Source of the DNA: Ollibium composti
Lineage (GTDB): Bacteria; Pseudomonadota; Alphaproteobacteria; Rhizobiales; Rhizobiaceae
Direction of reading: 5' to 3'
Assembly (NCBI RefSeq): GCF_004801285.1
Contig: NZ_SSNY01000007.1
Span: 62,001-126,000 of the forward strand
DNA length: 64,000 nt
A program made the translations under genes and the position numbers. Positions 51,864-60,574 of this stretch are shown one piece after another. Each line of letters begins with the position of its first letter. Position 1 is the stretch's first letter. A model generated the notes under the pieces. The model was not told the DNA's origin. It did not search any database and was given only the letters and a program-made list of their open reading frames with translations.

Positions 51864-52750
51864 CGGCTTACCCTGCTGCGCTTGCCGCGCATTTCTCGCG
51901 TGAGGTCACGACGGTCTGTCATTGCTGGCGCCTGGCCCGCAAGGACGGGGTCGTTGCGGGTTTTACCGATCATGACCGCAGGTTGATGGTCGGTGGCCTG
52001 GCCTTCGAGCCGGAAACCGGCTTTTCCGCCAGCGAGGCGCGCGACACGCTGGGCCTTGCGGTCGATACGGTCGACGTCGAGGGCGCTCTTTCGTCCGACC
52101 GTATCCGCGACGAGGATATCGCCGCCGGCCTCTACGACGGCGCCAGGGTGGAAACGCTTCTGGTCAACTGGCGCCAGCCTGTGGATTTCGTGGTGATCCG
52201 CACGGCCATCATCGGCAAAATCACGCGCAGCGACGAGCGCTTCGTTGCCGAGCTGGAAAGTCTCGTGACGGCGCTCGACCAGCCGAACGGGCGCTATGTC
52301 ACGCGCTCCTGCGATGCGGAACTCGGCGATGCGCGCTGCGGCTTCCTGCTTGCCCAGCCGGGTTTCACCGCAGCCGGTAGCGTCGTCGCGACCGGCGCCT
52401 CGGAGACGATGCAGGTCGCCGGCCTCGACGCTCACGAGTCCGGCTGGTTCTCGTCCGGCACGCTGACATGGACGAGTGGTGCGCGGGCGGGATGGGTCGA
52501 GCGCATCGTCGCCCATCGCAAGACGGAAAACGGAACCGTGTTCGTCCTGTTGCCGATTGTTGGTCCCGCCATCGAGGCCGGAGATGCCTTTTCGGTGACG
52601 GCCGGTTGCGACAAAAATTTTGCGACGTGCAAGGCGAAATTCGGCAATGCGCTGAATTTTCGCGGCTTTCCGCATCTGCCCGGCAACGATGCGGCCTATT
52701 CCTACGTGACCGACGGCGGAGCATTCGATGGCGGACCGGTCGTCCCATAG
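51860..52750 (+). CDS. GTA baseplate hub protein, DUF2163 (orfg13)
   Basis: 296 residues from GTG 51860. DUF2163/TIGR02218 features: EVTTVCHCWRLARKDGVVAG, GFTDHDRRLMVGGLAFEPET, YVTRSCDAELGDARCGF and the Cys-rich GCDKNFATCKAKFGNALNFR. The equivalent RcGTA hub protein carries an iron-sulfur cluster, and the paired cysteines needed are present here. It overlaps the next gene by 23 bp. Confidence 0.92.
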   Translation: MTAYPAALAAHFSREVTTVCHCWRLARKDGVVAGFTDHDRRLMVGGLAFEPETGFSASEARDTLGLAVDTVDVEGALSSDRIRDEDIAAGLYDGARVETLLVNWRQPVDFVVIRTAIIGKITRSDERFVAELESLVTALDQPNGRYVTRSCDAELGDARCGFLLAQPGFTAAGSVVATGASETMQVAGLDAHESGWFSSGTLTWTSGARAGWVERIVAHRKTENGTVFVLLPIVGPAIEAGDAFSVTAGCDKNFATCKAKFGNALNFRGFPHLPGNDAAYSYVTDGGAFDGGPVVP

Positions 52751-53195
52751 AATGGCAGGCGACAGTCCGCTGGCAGAGGCGATCGTCGCCGAGGCGCTGG
52801 CCTGGGTCGGCACGCCCTACCGGCATCAGGGTTGCCGCAAGGGTGTAGGCTGCGACTGTCTTGGGCTGGTGCGCGGTGTATGGCAGGCAGTCTACGGCCG
52901 GGAACTCGAACACCCCGGCGTCTACGCCGCCGATTGGTCGGAAGGCGGCGAGGGCGATCGGCTGGCCAGCGCGGCGCGCCGGCATTTCCGTGAAAAAGAC
53001 ATGGCGGATCTCGCGGCGGGAGACCTGCTGCTGTTTCGCTGGCGGCCGCATTGGCCGGCCCGGCATGTCGGCATAGCCGTGGGCACGGACGGTTTCGTCC
53101 ATGCCTATGAAGGAGCGGCCGCCGTCGTGCGGTCGCCGCTCGTTCCGCAATGGCGCCGCCGCATCGCGGCGGTGTTCGCCTTTCCAGATAGCTGA
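52728..53195 (+). CDS. GTA NlpC/P60 cell-wall peptidase (orfg14)
   Basis: 155 residues from ATG 52728, or 147 from ATG 52752. The NlpC/P60 fold is complete: AEALAWVGTPYRHQGCRKGV, catalytic C44 in GCDCLGLVRG, and H113 in ARHVGIAVG. It would sit in the hub and cut peptidoglycan of the recipient cell during DNA entry. It is intact and tightly packed between orfg13 and orfg15. Confidence 0.92.
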   Translation: MADRSSHRMAGDSPLAEAIVAEALAWVGTPYRHQGCRKGVGCDCLGLVRGVWQAVYGRELEHPGVYAADWSEGGEGDRLASAARRHFREKDMADLAAGDLLLFRWRPHWPARHVGIAVGTDGFVHAYEGAAAVVRSPLVPQWRRRIAAVFAFPDS

Positions 53196-53210
53196 CGTCC
53201 GGGAGCCTCG

Positions 53211-56200
53211 ATGGCGACTATTCTTCTGCAAGCGGCGGGTGCCTATCTCGGTGGCCTGCTCGGTCCTGTCGGCACGGCCATTGGCACTGCTGCCGGCGCT
53301 CTGGCCGGCTATGCCGTCGACCGGGCGCTGATCAACGGCACCAACCGCATCGAGGGACCTCGTCTCAGCGGCGCGCGTCCGTTCACCGCCGAGGAGGGCG
53401 TGGCGCTGCCGCGTCTCTACGGCACGGCGCGGCTTGGCGGCATCCTGATCTGGGCGACACGTTTCGAAGAGAGCAAGGCGACCCGGCGGCAGGGCAAGCT
53501 CGGCCCCAAGGTCACCGAATATTCCTACCACGCCAATGTCGCCTTCGCGCTATGCGAGGGTCAGATCGCCGGCATCCGCCGCATCTGGGCGGACGGTCGC
53601 GAGATCGATCGCGAGACGGTCGAGCTGCGCGTCTATCAGGGTACGGCTGAGCAACCGGCCGATCCGCTGATCGAGGCCAAGCAGGGGGCCGGCAATACGC
53701 CCGCCTATCGGGACGTCGCTTACGTCGTGCTCGACAGGTTGCCGATCGGCGACTACGGCAATCGTGTTCCGCAGATGCAGTTCGAGATCATCCGTCCGGT
53801 GGGCGAACTCCATCGCTCCGTGCGCGCCGTCGCGCTGCTTCCGGGCGCCATCGAATACGGCCTGTCGCCGGCCCTCGTCAGTCGGCAGCATCGTCCCGGC
53901 GAAGAGGATGCGGTGAACCGCAATGTCCTGTTTGCCGGGACCGATATCGCCGCCTCGCTCGACGAGTTGCAGGCGACGTGTCCCAACCTCGAGCATGTGG
54001 CGCTCATCGTTACCTGGTTCGGCGACGATCTGAGGGCAGGACACTGCCGTATCCGCCCGGCCGTGACGACCGCTAGCGGCAGCGGCTTGTCCAGCGATTG
54101 GGTCGTGTCCGGCGTCCAGCGCGCCGATGCGCCAGTCGTTTCCCGGCATGACGGCGGCGCAGCCTATGGTGGCACGCCGTCCGACCGCAGTGTGATCGAC
54201 GCCATTGCCGAGATCAAGGCGCGCGGACTGGGCGTCACGCTCTACCCCTTCCTGATGATGGACATACCTGATGGCAACGGCTTGCCCGATCCCTATGGAC
54301 GGCCTGCACAGCCGAGCTATCCCTGGCGCGGCCGCATCACGGCGGAACCCGCCCCCCTGCTGCCCGGCAGTGCGGACCGGACTGCTGCGGCTCGCGCCCA
54401 GGTCGACGCATTTTGCGGCGCGGCGCTGCCCGGCCAGTTTTTCGTGTCCGGCGATACGGTCATGTTTGCCGGATCGGCCAGCGACTGGGGATACCGCCGG
54501 CTGATCCTCCACTATGCCCATCTGGCCGCGCGCGCGGGCGGCGTCGATGCTTTTCTGATCGGCAGCGAACTGCGCGGGTTGACGACATTGCGCGACCAGG
54601 CGGATGCTTTTCCCTTCGTCGAGCAACTTTGTGCGCTGGCGGCGGATGCCCGGACGGTGCTCGGGGCCGGAACGCGTATCACTTATGGCGCCGACTGGAG
54701 CGAGTATTTCGGCCACCATCCGGCCGACGGCAGCGGCGACGTCTTTTTCCATCTCGATGCGCTGTGGGCGCATCCTGCCATCGATGCGGTCGGCATCGAC
54801 AACTATATGCCGCTGTCCGACTGGCGCGACGCCGACTATGCCGGCGGCAATCCGGACGGCTTCGCAAGTCCCTACGATCCGGCGGGCCTTGCCGGCGCCA
54901 TTGCCGGCGGCGAGGGCTTCGACTGGTACTATCCCGACGTCGCTGCGCGCGATGCCCGAGCCCGCGTGCCGATCACGGACGGCGCTTACGGCAAGCCGTG
55001 GACCTATCGCTACAAGGATATTGTGGGCTGGTGGTCAAACCGGCATTTCGACCGTGTCGGTGGGATCGAGAAAGCGTCTCCGACCGCCTGGGTGCCGCAG
55101 GCCAAGCCGATATGGATGACGGAATTGGGCTGTCCGGCGGTCGACAAGGGACCGAACCAGCCGAATGTCTTTCCAGATCCGAAATCGGCCGAGAACGGCA
55201 TGCCTTATTTCTCGGGCGGCGGCCGCTCGGACGCTGCCCAACATCGTTTCCTGGAAGCGCATGCCCGCCACTGGGATGTCGCCGCCGTCGGTTTCGACGA
55301 TGCGGCCAATCCGCTTTCATCCGTCTATGGCGGTCGCATGGTGGACTTCTCACGCATCTACCTCTGGGCCTGGGATGCCAGACCCTTTCCCGCCTTTCCG
55401 CTGCGCGGCGACCTATGGAGCGACGGCGCGAACTGGAACCGCGGCCATTGGCTGAACGGCCGCATCGCCAATCCGGCTTTGGGCGACCTTGTCAACGCGA
55501 TTCTCGCGGACCATGGACAGCCTACGGCCGACACCGGCGCTGTGACCGGCTCCGTCGCCGGTTATGTGGTCGATGATCCCACCTCCGCGCGCGCTGCGCT
55601 GGAACCGCTGCTCGACCTGTTCGGTCTTGTCGTGGCGCAAGGGGCCGACCGGCTGGTGCTGCGGCAGACAGGCGCTTCCGGCACCGCTGCTCTGGCGGTA
55701 AGCGAATTCGTCGCGGTGTCGGACGGGCCGGTGATCGAGACCAAGCGCGAGCCTGAGCACAATCTGCCGGCCGAAGCGATCCTGACTTTCCGCGATCCGC
55801 TCGGCGAATACCAAGCGGCGTCGGTCCGCAGCGTTCGGCTTGGCGCGCCGGGGAGTCGGCAACACGCGCTCTCCTTCCCCGGCGTGCTGGAGGCCGGCCA
55901 GGCCCGAGCCCTGCTTGACGATTGGCTGAAGCGCACCTGGTACGGCCGCGAGACGACCAGCTTTTCCCTGCCGCAGCCGCAGGTCGATGTGGCTCCCGGC
56001 ACCATCGTCACGGTCGCGGCATCCGGCAATCCTTCCGAGTTCATCGTCACCGAGGTCGAGGACGGTCTGGTCCGCAAGGTCTCGGCCCGACAGATCACAC
56101 GCGGTGCCCCGGCGGTTTGGTCGGGCGCGCTGCCCTCGGTAAGTGTGAGCGCGCCGGCGATTGTCGGGCAACCGCACGTCCTCTTCCTGGATCTGCCGGC

Positions 56201-57107
56201 AGCGGTGGGAAGCGGTGCGCCGCAGGACCAGTTTCGTGTGGCCGCCTGGCAAAAGCCGTGGCGCAGTCAGGCGATTTTCGTCGCTCCCGAAGAGACCGGT
56301 TTCACGGCTCGCGCGCTCGTGACAAAGCGCGCGAGCCTCGGCCGCCTGACGGCCGCTCTGGGTTCCGGCTTTGCCGGGAGGATCGACCGTGCCGGCTCGC
56401 TTTTCGTCGAACTGTTCGATACCGGGATTGCCAGCATCAGCCGTCTCCAGCTGTTGAACGGCGCCAATGCGGCGTCCATCCGTTCGGCGACCGGCGCATG
56501 GGAAATCCTGCAATTCGAAGCCGCCGAGGAGGTGGCGCCGCAGGTCTGGAAGCTGTCCGGTTTGCTGCGTGGCCAGCTTGGCACGACCGACGCCATGGCC
56601 GCAGGTGCACCGGCAGGCGCCGATTTTGTAGTTCTGGACGATGCGGTAACGCCGGCTGGCCTGCTGGCAGGCGAGGTGGGCCTGTCGCTGAACTGGCGTG
56701 CCGGGCCGTCTTCCCTGGATTTCTCCACCGACAATTTCGTCCAGACCGCCCAGGTTGGCGGCGTACGCGCGCTACTGCCCTACGCGCCCGTTCATCTCAG
56801 GGCGAAGCGCAACGACGGCGACGTCATGCTGTCCTGGATCCGGTGCGGCCGCATCGACGCGGACCAATGGGAAGGCAGCGAAGTGCCGCTGGGCGAGGAG
56901 AGCGAGCAGTATCGAGTGGAAATCGCGCCTGTGGGCGGCCCGGTGATCCGGATGGTGGACGTGGCGGAATCGCGCTGGATCTACGACGCCGCCGCGATCG
57001 CGAGCGATTTCGGCGGCCTGCCGGCGGCTATCGACCTGACGGTTCGACAGCTTGGCACTTCGATCGGCTGGGGCCTGCCTGCCAGCCGTCGTCTGGCGCT
57101 CGTCTGA
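53211..57107 (+). CDS. GTA host-specificity ('megatron') protein (orfg15)
   Basis: 1298 residues, full length for the family. The N-terminus has a glycine-rich hydrophobic segment (YLGGLLGPVGTAIGTAAGAL). The TIM-barrel-like GTA_TIM domain lies around residues 430-740 (TRITYGADWSEYFGHHPADG; DALWAHPAIDAVGIDNYMPL; WMTELGCPAVDKGPNQPN). It is followed by the phage tail-3 and Rcc01698-type C-terminal domains (GLLRGQLGTTDAMAAG; VHLRAKRNDGDVMLSWIRCG). It forms the central spike and fibre base that contacts recipient cells. A reading frame of this length with no stop is strong evidence that the tail module has not decayed. Confidence 0.93.
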   Translation: MATILLQAAGAYLGGLLGPVGTAIGTAAGALAGYAVDRALINGTNRIEGPRLSGARPFTAEEGVALPRLYGTARLGGILIWATRFEESKATRRQGKLGPKVTEYSYHANVAFALCEGQIAGIRRIWADGREIDRETVELRVYQGTAEQPADPLIEAKQGAGNTPAYRDVAYVVLDRLPIGDYGNRVPQMQFEIIRPVGELHRSVRAVALLPGAIEYGLSPALVSRQHRPGEEDAVNRNVLFAGTDIAASLDELQATCPNLEHVALIVTWFGDDLRAGHCRIRPAVTTASGSGLSSDWVVSGVQRADAPVVSRHDGGAAYGGTPSDRSVIDAIAEIKARGLGVTLYPFLMMDIPDGNGLPDPYGRPAQPSYPWRGRITAEPAPLLPGSADRTAAARAQVDAFCGAALPGQFFVSGDTVMFAGSASDWGYRRLILHYAHLAARAGGVDAFLIGSELRGLTTLRDQADAFPFVEQLCALAADARTVLGAGTRITYGADWSEYFGHHPADGSGDVFFHLDALWAHPAIDAVGIDNYMPLSDWRDADYAGGNPDGFASPYDPAGLAGAIAGGEGFDWYYPDVAARDARARVPITDGAYGKPWTYRYKDIVGWWSNRHFDRVGGIEKASPTAWVPQAKPIWMTELGCPAVDKGPNQPNVFPDPKSAENGMPYFSGGGRSDAAQHRFLEAHARHWDVAAVGFDDAANPLSSVYGGRMVDFSRIYLWAWDARPFPAFPLRGDLWSDGANWNRGHWLNGRIANPALGDLVNAILADHGQPTADTGAVTGSVAGYVVDDPTSARAALEPLLDLFGLVVAQGADRLVLRQTGASGTAALAVSEFVAVSDGPVIETKREPEHNLPAEAILTFRDPLGEYQAASVRSVRLGAPGSRQHALSFPGVLEAGQARALLDDWLKRTWYGRETTSFSLPQPQVDVAPGTIVTVAASGNPSEFIVTEVEDGLVRKVSARQITRGAPAVWSGALPSVSVSAPAIVGQPHVLFLDLPAAVGSGAPQDQFRVAAWQKPWRSQAIFVAPEETGFTARALVTKRASLGRLTAALGSGFAGRIDRAGSLFVELFDTGIASISRLQLLNGANAASIRSATGAWEILQFEAAEEVAPQVWKLSGLLRGQLGTTDAMAAGAPAGADFVVLDDAVTPAGLLAGEVGLSLNWRAGPSSLDFSTDNFVQTAQVGGVRALLPYAPVHLRAKRNDGDVMLSWIRCGRIDADQWEGSEVPLGEESEQYRVEIAPVGGPVIRMVDVAESRWIYDAAAIASDFGGLPAAIDLTVRQLGTSIGWGLPASRRLALV

Positions 57108-57141
57108 GCGACCGCACTTTTCTCAACGAAAGGACCCTGCC

Positions 57142-57348
57142 ATGACCATTAGCAAACCCTGGTATCTGTCCCGCACCATATGGGCGTCCATCGTGACAGT
57201 CCTGACCGGCGCCGCAGGCCTTACCGGCTTACCCATCGACGGCGTCGACGGACAGGCGCTGACCGAAACGCTGCTTCAGATCGTCAGCGCCGTGTCGGGA
57301 CTGGTGGCTATCTTTGGCCGGTTGTCGGCGAAGGCGAGGATAGGCTAG
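57142..57348 (+). CDS. Small phage-type membrane protein, holin-like
   Basis: 68 residues from ATG 57142. It has MTISKPWYLSRTIWASIVTV, a helix through LTGAAGLTGLPIDG, then TLLQIVSAVSGLVAIFGRLS. This two-helix shape, starting with W-Y-L-S-R-T-I-W-A, recurs beside phage and prophage lysis genes in alphaproteobacteria. It lies 34 bp after orfg15 and before the terminator, so it belongs to the GTA operon. A holin function is plausible but not shown; no endolysin gene is adjacent except the orfg14 peptidase. Confidence 0.65.
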   Translation: MTISKPWYLSRTIWASIVTVLTGAAGLTGLPIDGVDGQALTETLLQIVSAVSGLVAIFGRLSAKARIG

Positions 57349-57364
57349 TGTAGGCGCAGGGGAG

Positions 57365-57389
57365 GCCGGGCAATGTTGCGCCCGGCTTT
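57365..57389 (+). terminator. Candidate terminator at the end of the GTA cluster
   Basis: GCCGGGC (57365-57371), an 8-base loop, GCCCGGC (57380-57386), then TTT. The stem is strong and the T-run short, 16 bp after the last GTA-cluster gene. Confidence 0.6.
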
Positions 57390-57473
57390 GTGGGACGTGA
57401 TTTCAAGGCGGGTGCTTTGCGGGCGTTGCTGTGTTCATTCCATGTTCAGCACGGGTATATTAGAACGCTCGCC

Positions 57474-57773
57474 ATGAAACGGCTGACCTCCCTTTTCGGA
57501 ACTGTCGCGCTGGCCTTATGTGCCGGAGCCTTGTTCCTTGCGCAAGCCAGCGCCCTGCCGGTCGCCGTGCCGCATTATGTCGATCCGATGCAGACGGTGG
57601 CCGCCGACTGTTACGCGGTGGGCCAGCAGGTGGCCGCGCAGAATGGCGGGACGCTCGCCAAGGCGTCGTCGGCCACGCGAGGCGGGCAGGCGGTCTGCGT
57701 GATCGTGGTGCTCGTGCCGGGCAAGGAAGGCGAACGTCCGCGCCGGGCCGAGATCGTCGTGCCGCAAGGCTGA
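57474..57773 (+). CDS. feuN: Small exported protein, candidate FeuN
   Basis: 99 residues from ATG 57474 with a Sec signal (MKRLTSLFGTVALALCAGAL, cleavage near ASA). The mature part has CYAVGQQVAAQNGGTLAKAS, RGGQAVCVIVVLVPGKEGER, with two Cys and a compact beta-rich PepSY-like pattern. In Sinorhizobium meliloti a small periplasmic protein, FeuN, is encoded directly upstream of feuPQ and restrains the FeuQ kinase. Position, size class and signal peptide match; sequence identity was not checked. Confidence 0.7.
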   Translation: MKRLTSLFGTVALALCAGALFLAQASALPVAVPHYVDPMQTVAADCYAVGQQVAAQNGGTLAKASSATRGGQAVCVIVVLVPGKEGERPRRAEIVVPQG

Positions 57774-57850
57774 GCCGCAAGGCTCGGACCTCGTTTCCCA
57801 AGGTTTTGGAATCGCCTTATATCTGGTGTCTGGCGGGCAGAAAGGACACG

Positions 57851-58516
57851 ATGCGCGTACTCGTCGTCGAGGATGACAAGGAACTCAACAGGCAGGTTTC
57901 CGACGCCTTGTCGGATGCCGGCTATGTCGTCGACCGGGCCTATGACGGCGAGGAGGGGCATTTCCTCGGCGATACCGAACCCTACGATGCCGTTGTGCTG
58001 GATATCGGCCTGCCGCAGATGGACGGCATCAGCGTGGTCGAGCGCTGGCGGCGCGACGGCCGCAAGATGCCGGTGCTCATCCTGACGGCGCGCGATCGCT
58101 GGAGCGACAAGGTCGCCGGTATCGACGCTGGCGCGGACGACTACGTCGCCAAGCCATTTCACATCGAAGAAGTGCTTGCCCGCCTGCGCGCGCTGATCCG
58201 CCGTGCTGCCGGCCATGCCTCCTCGGAACTGACCTGCGGCCCGCTGCGCCTCGACACGAAGGCATCCAAGGCCGACATCGATGGCGTGCCGCTGAAATTG
58301 ACGTCGCACGAATTCCGCTTGCTCGCCTATCTGATGCACCACATGGGCGAAGTTGTCTCGCGAACGGAACTGGTCGAGCATCTCTACGATCAGGATTTCG
58401 ATCGCGATTCCAACACGATCGAGGTTTTCGTCGGCCGCCTGCGCAAGAAGATGGGCATAGACCTCATCGAGACGGTGCGCGGCATGGGTTATCGCATGCG
58501 CGAGACGGAGGCTTGA
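57851..58516 (+). CDS. feuP: OmpR-family response regulator FeuP
   Basis: 221 residues. The receiver domain has MRVLVVEDDKELNRQVSDAL, phospho-acceptor D51 in AVVLDIGLPQMDG, the conserved Thr (LILTARD) and Lys (VAKPFH). The C-terminal winged helix has KLTSHEFRLLAYLMHHMGEV, SRTELVEHLYDQDFDRDSNT and ETVRGMGYRM, as in PhoP/FeuP. In S. meliloti FeuP controls cyclic beta-glucan export (ndvA) and other genes under low osmolarity. The kinase gene follows after 46 bp. Confidence 0.88.
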   Translation: MRVLVVEDDKELNRQVSDALSDAGYVVDRAYDGEEGHFLGDTEPYDAVVLDIGLPQMDGISVVERWRRDGRKMPVLILTARDRWSDKVAGIDAGADDYVAKPFHIEEVLARLRALIRRAAGHASSELTCGPLRLDTKASKADIDGVPLKLTSHEFRLLAYLMHHMGEVVSRTELVEHLYDQDFDRDSNTIEVFVGRLRKKMGIDLIETVRGMGYRMRETEA

Positions 58517-58562
58517 GGCGGAACCGCTCCTGACCAGACCTCGTGCCGGACTGGCGCCGACT

Positions 58563-59939
58563 GTGCGTTTCTGGCTGCGCTCGCTGACTTTCAGGGTCGT
58601 CGCCTTCTCAACCGTATGGGCGATCCTGACGCTGGTCATCATCTTCACGCTCATCACCACGCTTTACCGCCAGACGAGTGAACGGGGCTTCGAGAGCCTC
58701 CTATCGGCCCACCTGTTCAATCTCATCGGCTCCGTCGGAATCTCGGATGCGGGCAATCTTACCGGCTCGCCGGACCTTGGCGATTTGAGATTCTCCCAAC
58801 CGAAATCCGGCTGGTACTGGTCTGTCGAGCCCGCGTCGCCGGGGGTGAGCGGCACCTTGCGATCGTTTTCGCTGACCCAGTCTATTCCCTCGCCGAGCGT
58901 CGCCGAGGTGCCGTTCAATTCCGCCTTCCAGCGTAAATACACGACGAAAGGCCTGAACGGCGAGGAACTGGAAGTGTTCGAGAGCGAATTCGTGCTCGAC
59001 GCCAAGAACCGCGCGGCCCGCTTTCGGGTCATGGGCAACCGCAGTGAACTCGAAACCGAGATCGCCACGTTCCAGCGGCGCCTGCTGACCTACCTGTCCA
59101 TGTTCGGCGTCGGCATGATCGCTATCAACGCGATCGCCATCGTGCTCGGACTTCAGCCGCTACGCCGGGTCAGGAACGCGCTGGCCATGGTGCGCGAGGG
59201 AACCGCGCGTCGGCTGGACGGTCGCTTTCCGACCGAGATCGAACCGCTGGCCAACGAAACCAATGCCTTGATCGAGAACAACAAGCGCATCGTCGAGCGA
59301 TCGCGCACGCAGGTGGGCAATCTCGCCCATTCCCTCAAGACACCGCTGGCGGTGCTGCTGAACGAAGGCCGCGCCCTTGGCGATGCGCGTGGCCAGTTGA
59401 TCGTCGACCAGGCTGCGTCGATGCAGAAGCAGGTCGAGCACTATCTGCAGCGTGCCCGCATGGCCGCCCAGCGCGACAGCGTCGTCTACCGGACCCCCGT
59501 CGGGCAACTGGTGCAGCGGCTGGGCCGGGTCGTGCAGAAGCTCAATGCCCAGATCGCCGTTTCCTGGACGCTCCCGACCGAGGAGGTGATCTTCGCCGGT
59601 GAGCGCGAGGATCTCGAAGAGATATTGGGTAACCTGCTCGAAAACGCCGCCAAATGGGCGAAGAGCAAGGTGGCGATCGTCGTTAGCCCTGCCTTGCAGG
59701 CGGCAGACGGTATGGAATTGTTCGCGATCGCCATCGAGGACGACGGGCCTGGTATACCGGCGGACAAGGCGCGCGAGGCTCTCAAGCGCGGCAAGCGGTT
59801 GGACGAGACCAAGCCGGGCACGGGCCTGGGGCTTGCCATTGTCGCCGATCTCGTCAACGAGTATGGGGGCGAGTTGGCGCTTGAGCAGTCCGCCATGGGC
59901 GGCCTGAGAGCCGTGGTCAGGTTGCGGAGCCTGCAATGA
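58563..59939 (+). CDS. feuQ: Sensor histidine kinase FeuQ
   Basis: 458 residues from GTG 58563. There are two membrane helices (about 13-35 and 174-197) flanking a periplasmic domain of about 140 residues, then a HAMP segment (LQPLRRVRNALAMVREGTAR). The dimerisation domain has H256 in VGNLAHSLKTPLAVLLNEGR, the PhoQ-like variant with Ser-Leu-Lys-Thr-Pro. The ATPase has LGNLLENAAKWAKSKV, EDDGPGIP and KPGTGLGLAIVADLVNEYGG. It would phosphorylate FeuP in response to an envelope signal, modulated by FeuN. Confidence 0.88.
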   Translation: MRFWLRSLTFRVVAFSTVWAILTLVIIFTLITTLYRQTSERGFESLLSAHLFNLIGSVGISDAGNLTGSPDLGDLRFSQPKSGWYWSVEPASPGVSGTLRSFSLTQSIPSPSVAEVPFNSAFQRKYTTKGLNGEELEVFESEFVLDAKNRAARFRVMGNRSELETEIATFQRRLLTYLSMFGVGMIAINAIAIVLGLQPLRRVRNALAMVREGTARRLDGRFPTEIEPLANETNALIENNKRIVERSRTQVGNLAHSLKTPLAVLLNEGRALGDARGQLIVDQAASMQKQVEHYLQRARMAAQRDSVVYRTPVGQLVQRLGRVVQKLNAQIAVSWTLPTEEVIFAGEREDLEEILGNLLENAAKWAKSKVAIVVSPALQAADGMELFAIAIEDDGPGIPADKAREALKRGKRLDETKPGTGLGLAIVADLVNEYGGELALEQSAMGGLRAVVRLRSLQ

Positions 59940-60036
59940 TCGCCGGGAGGAGCCTTGTGGGTAGCCCAATTTCGGCCAAATATTGGCACTACCGCGGCGC
60001 TGAAGCGTGGGACGGCGCCTTGGAAACCGGTGTGGC

Positions 60037-60468
60037 ATGAGAATTCGTTTGTTTCTGGTTTCTGGCCTTCTTGCCGGCATTGCCGGGTGCAGCACTACTG
60101 GCTCGAACCAGGGCTCGGGTGTGTTCGCTGCGAACGCGGCCGGCGGCAAGGTTTCCTCGTCGGTCATTGCGGCCATGGGCGGCGGCCTCGTCAATGGTTC
60201 CATCGGCGCCGGCCTGAGCGCCGGGGAGAAGCGCAATGCGCTTGAGGCTGAATACAAGGCGCTGGAATACACGGCGAGCGGGCAGACGGTGGGCTGGAAG
60301 GGCGATCAGGCGAGCCATTACGGCGAAGTCGTCGCTGCGCAGCCTTATCGCGTTGGTTCTCAGGACTGTCGCCAATATGCCCAGACCGTCCATGCCGGTG
60401 GCGGCGGCTTGACCGCGCGCGGAACGGCCTGTCGCAATGCCGATGGAAGCTGGTCGCTACTGAACTGA
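60037..60468 (+). CDS. RT0821/Lpp0805-type surface lipoprotein (17-kDa antigen-like)
   Basis: 143 residues. It has a lipoprotein signal with lipobox L-A-G-I-A-G-C (about residues 12-18), then a Gly-rich zipper (VIAAMGGGLVNGSIGAGLSA), EKRNALEAEYKALEYTASGQ and the conserved end RQYAQTVHAGGGGLTARGTA with CRNADGSWSLLN. This is the RT0821/Lpp0805 family related to the rickettsial 17-kDa antigen, an outer-membrane lipoprotein. It stands between feuQ and ccmI. Confidence 0.87.
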   Translation: MRIRLFLVSGLLAGIAGCSTTGSNQGSGVFAANAAGGKVSSSVIAAMGGGLVNGSIGAGLSAGEKRNALEAEYKALEYTASGQTVGWKGDQASHYGEVVAAQPYRVGSQDCRQYAQTVHAGGGGLTARGTACRNADGSWSLLN

Positions 60469-60574
60469 ACCGCATCGCATCGGCCATGACGGGAAGCGAT
60501 CGGCCGGGATTCGGCCAAAGCGTCGCAGGACGCTGTAGTTGGCAGATCGTGGCCGCGCGTTTATTTGGGATGCC

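Noticed and set aside
44304-57389. The cluster as an ordinary prophage
   Set aside because: There is no integrase, repressor, replication genes or att sites, and the gene order and families match the chromosomally fixed alphaproteobacterial GTA (TerS to host-specificity protein).
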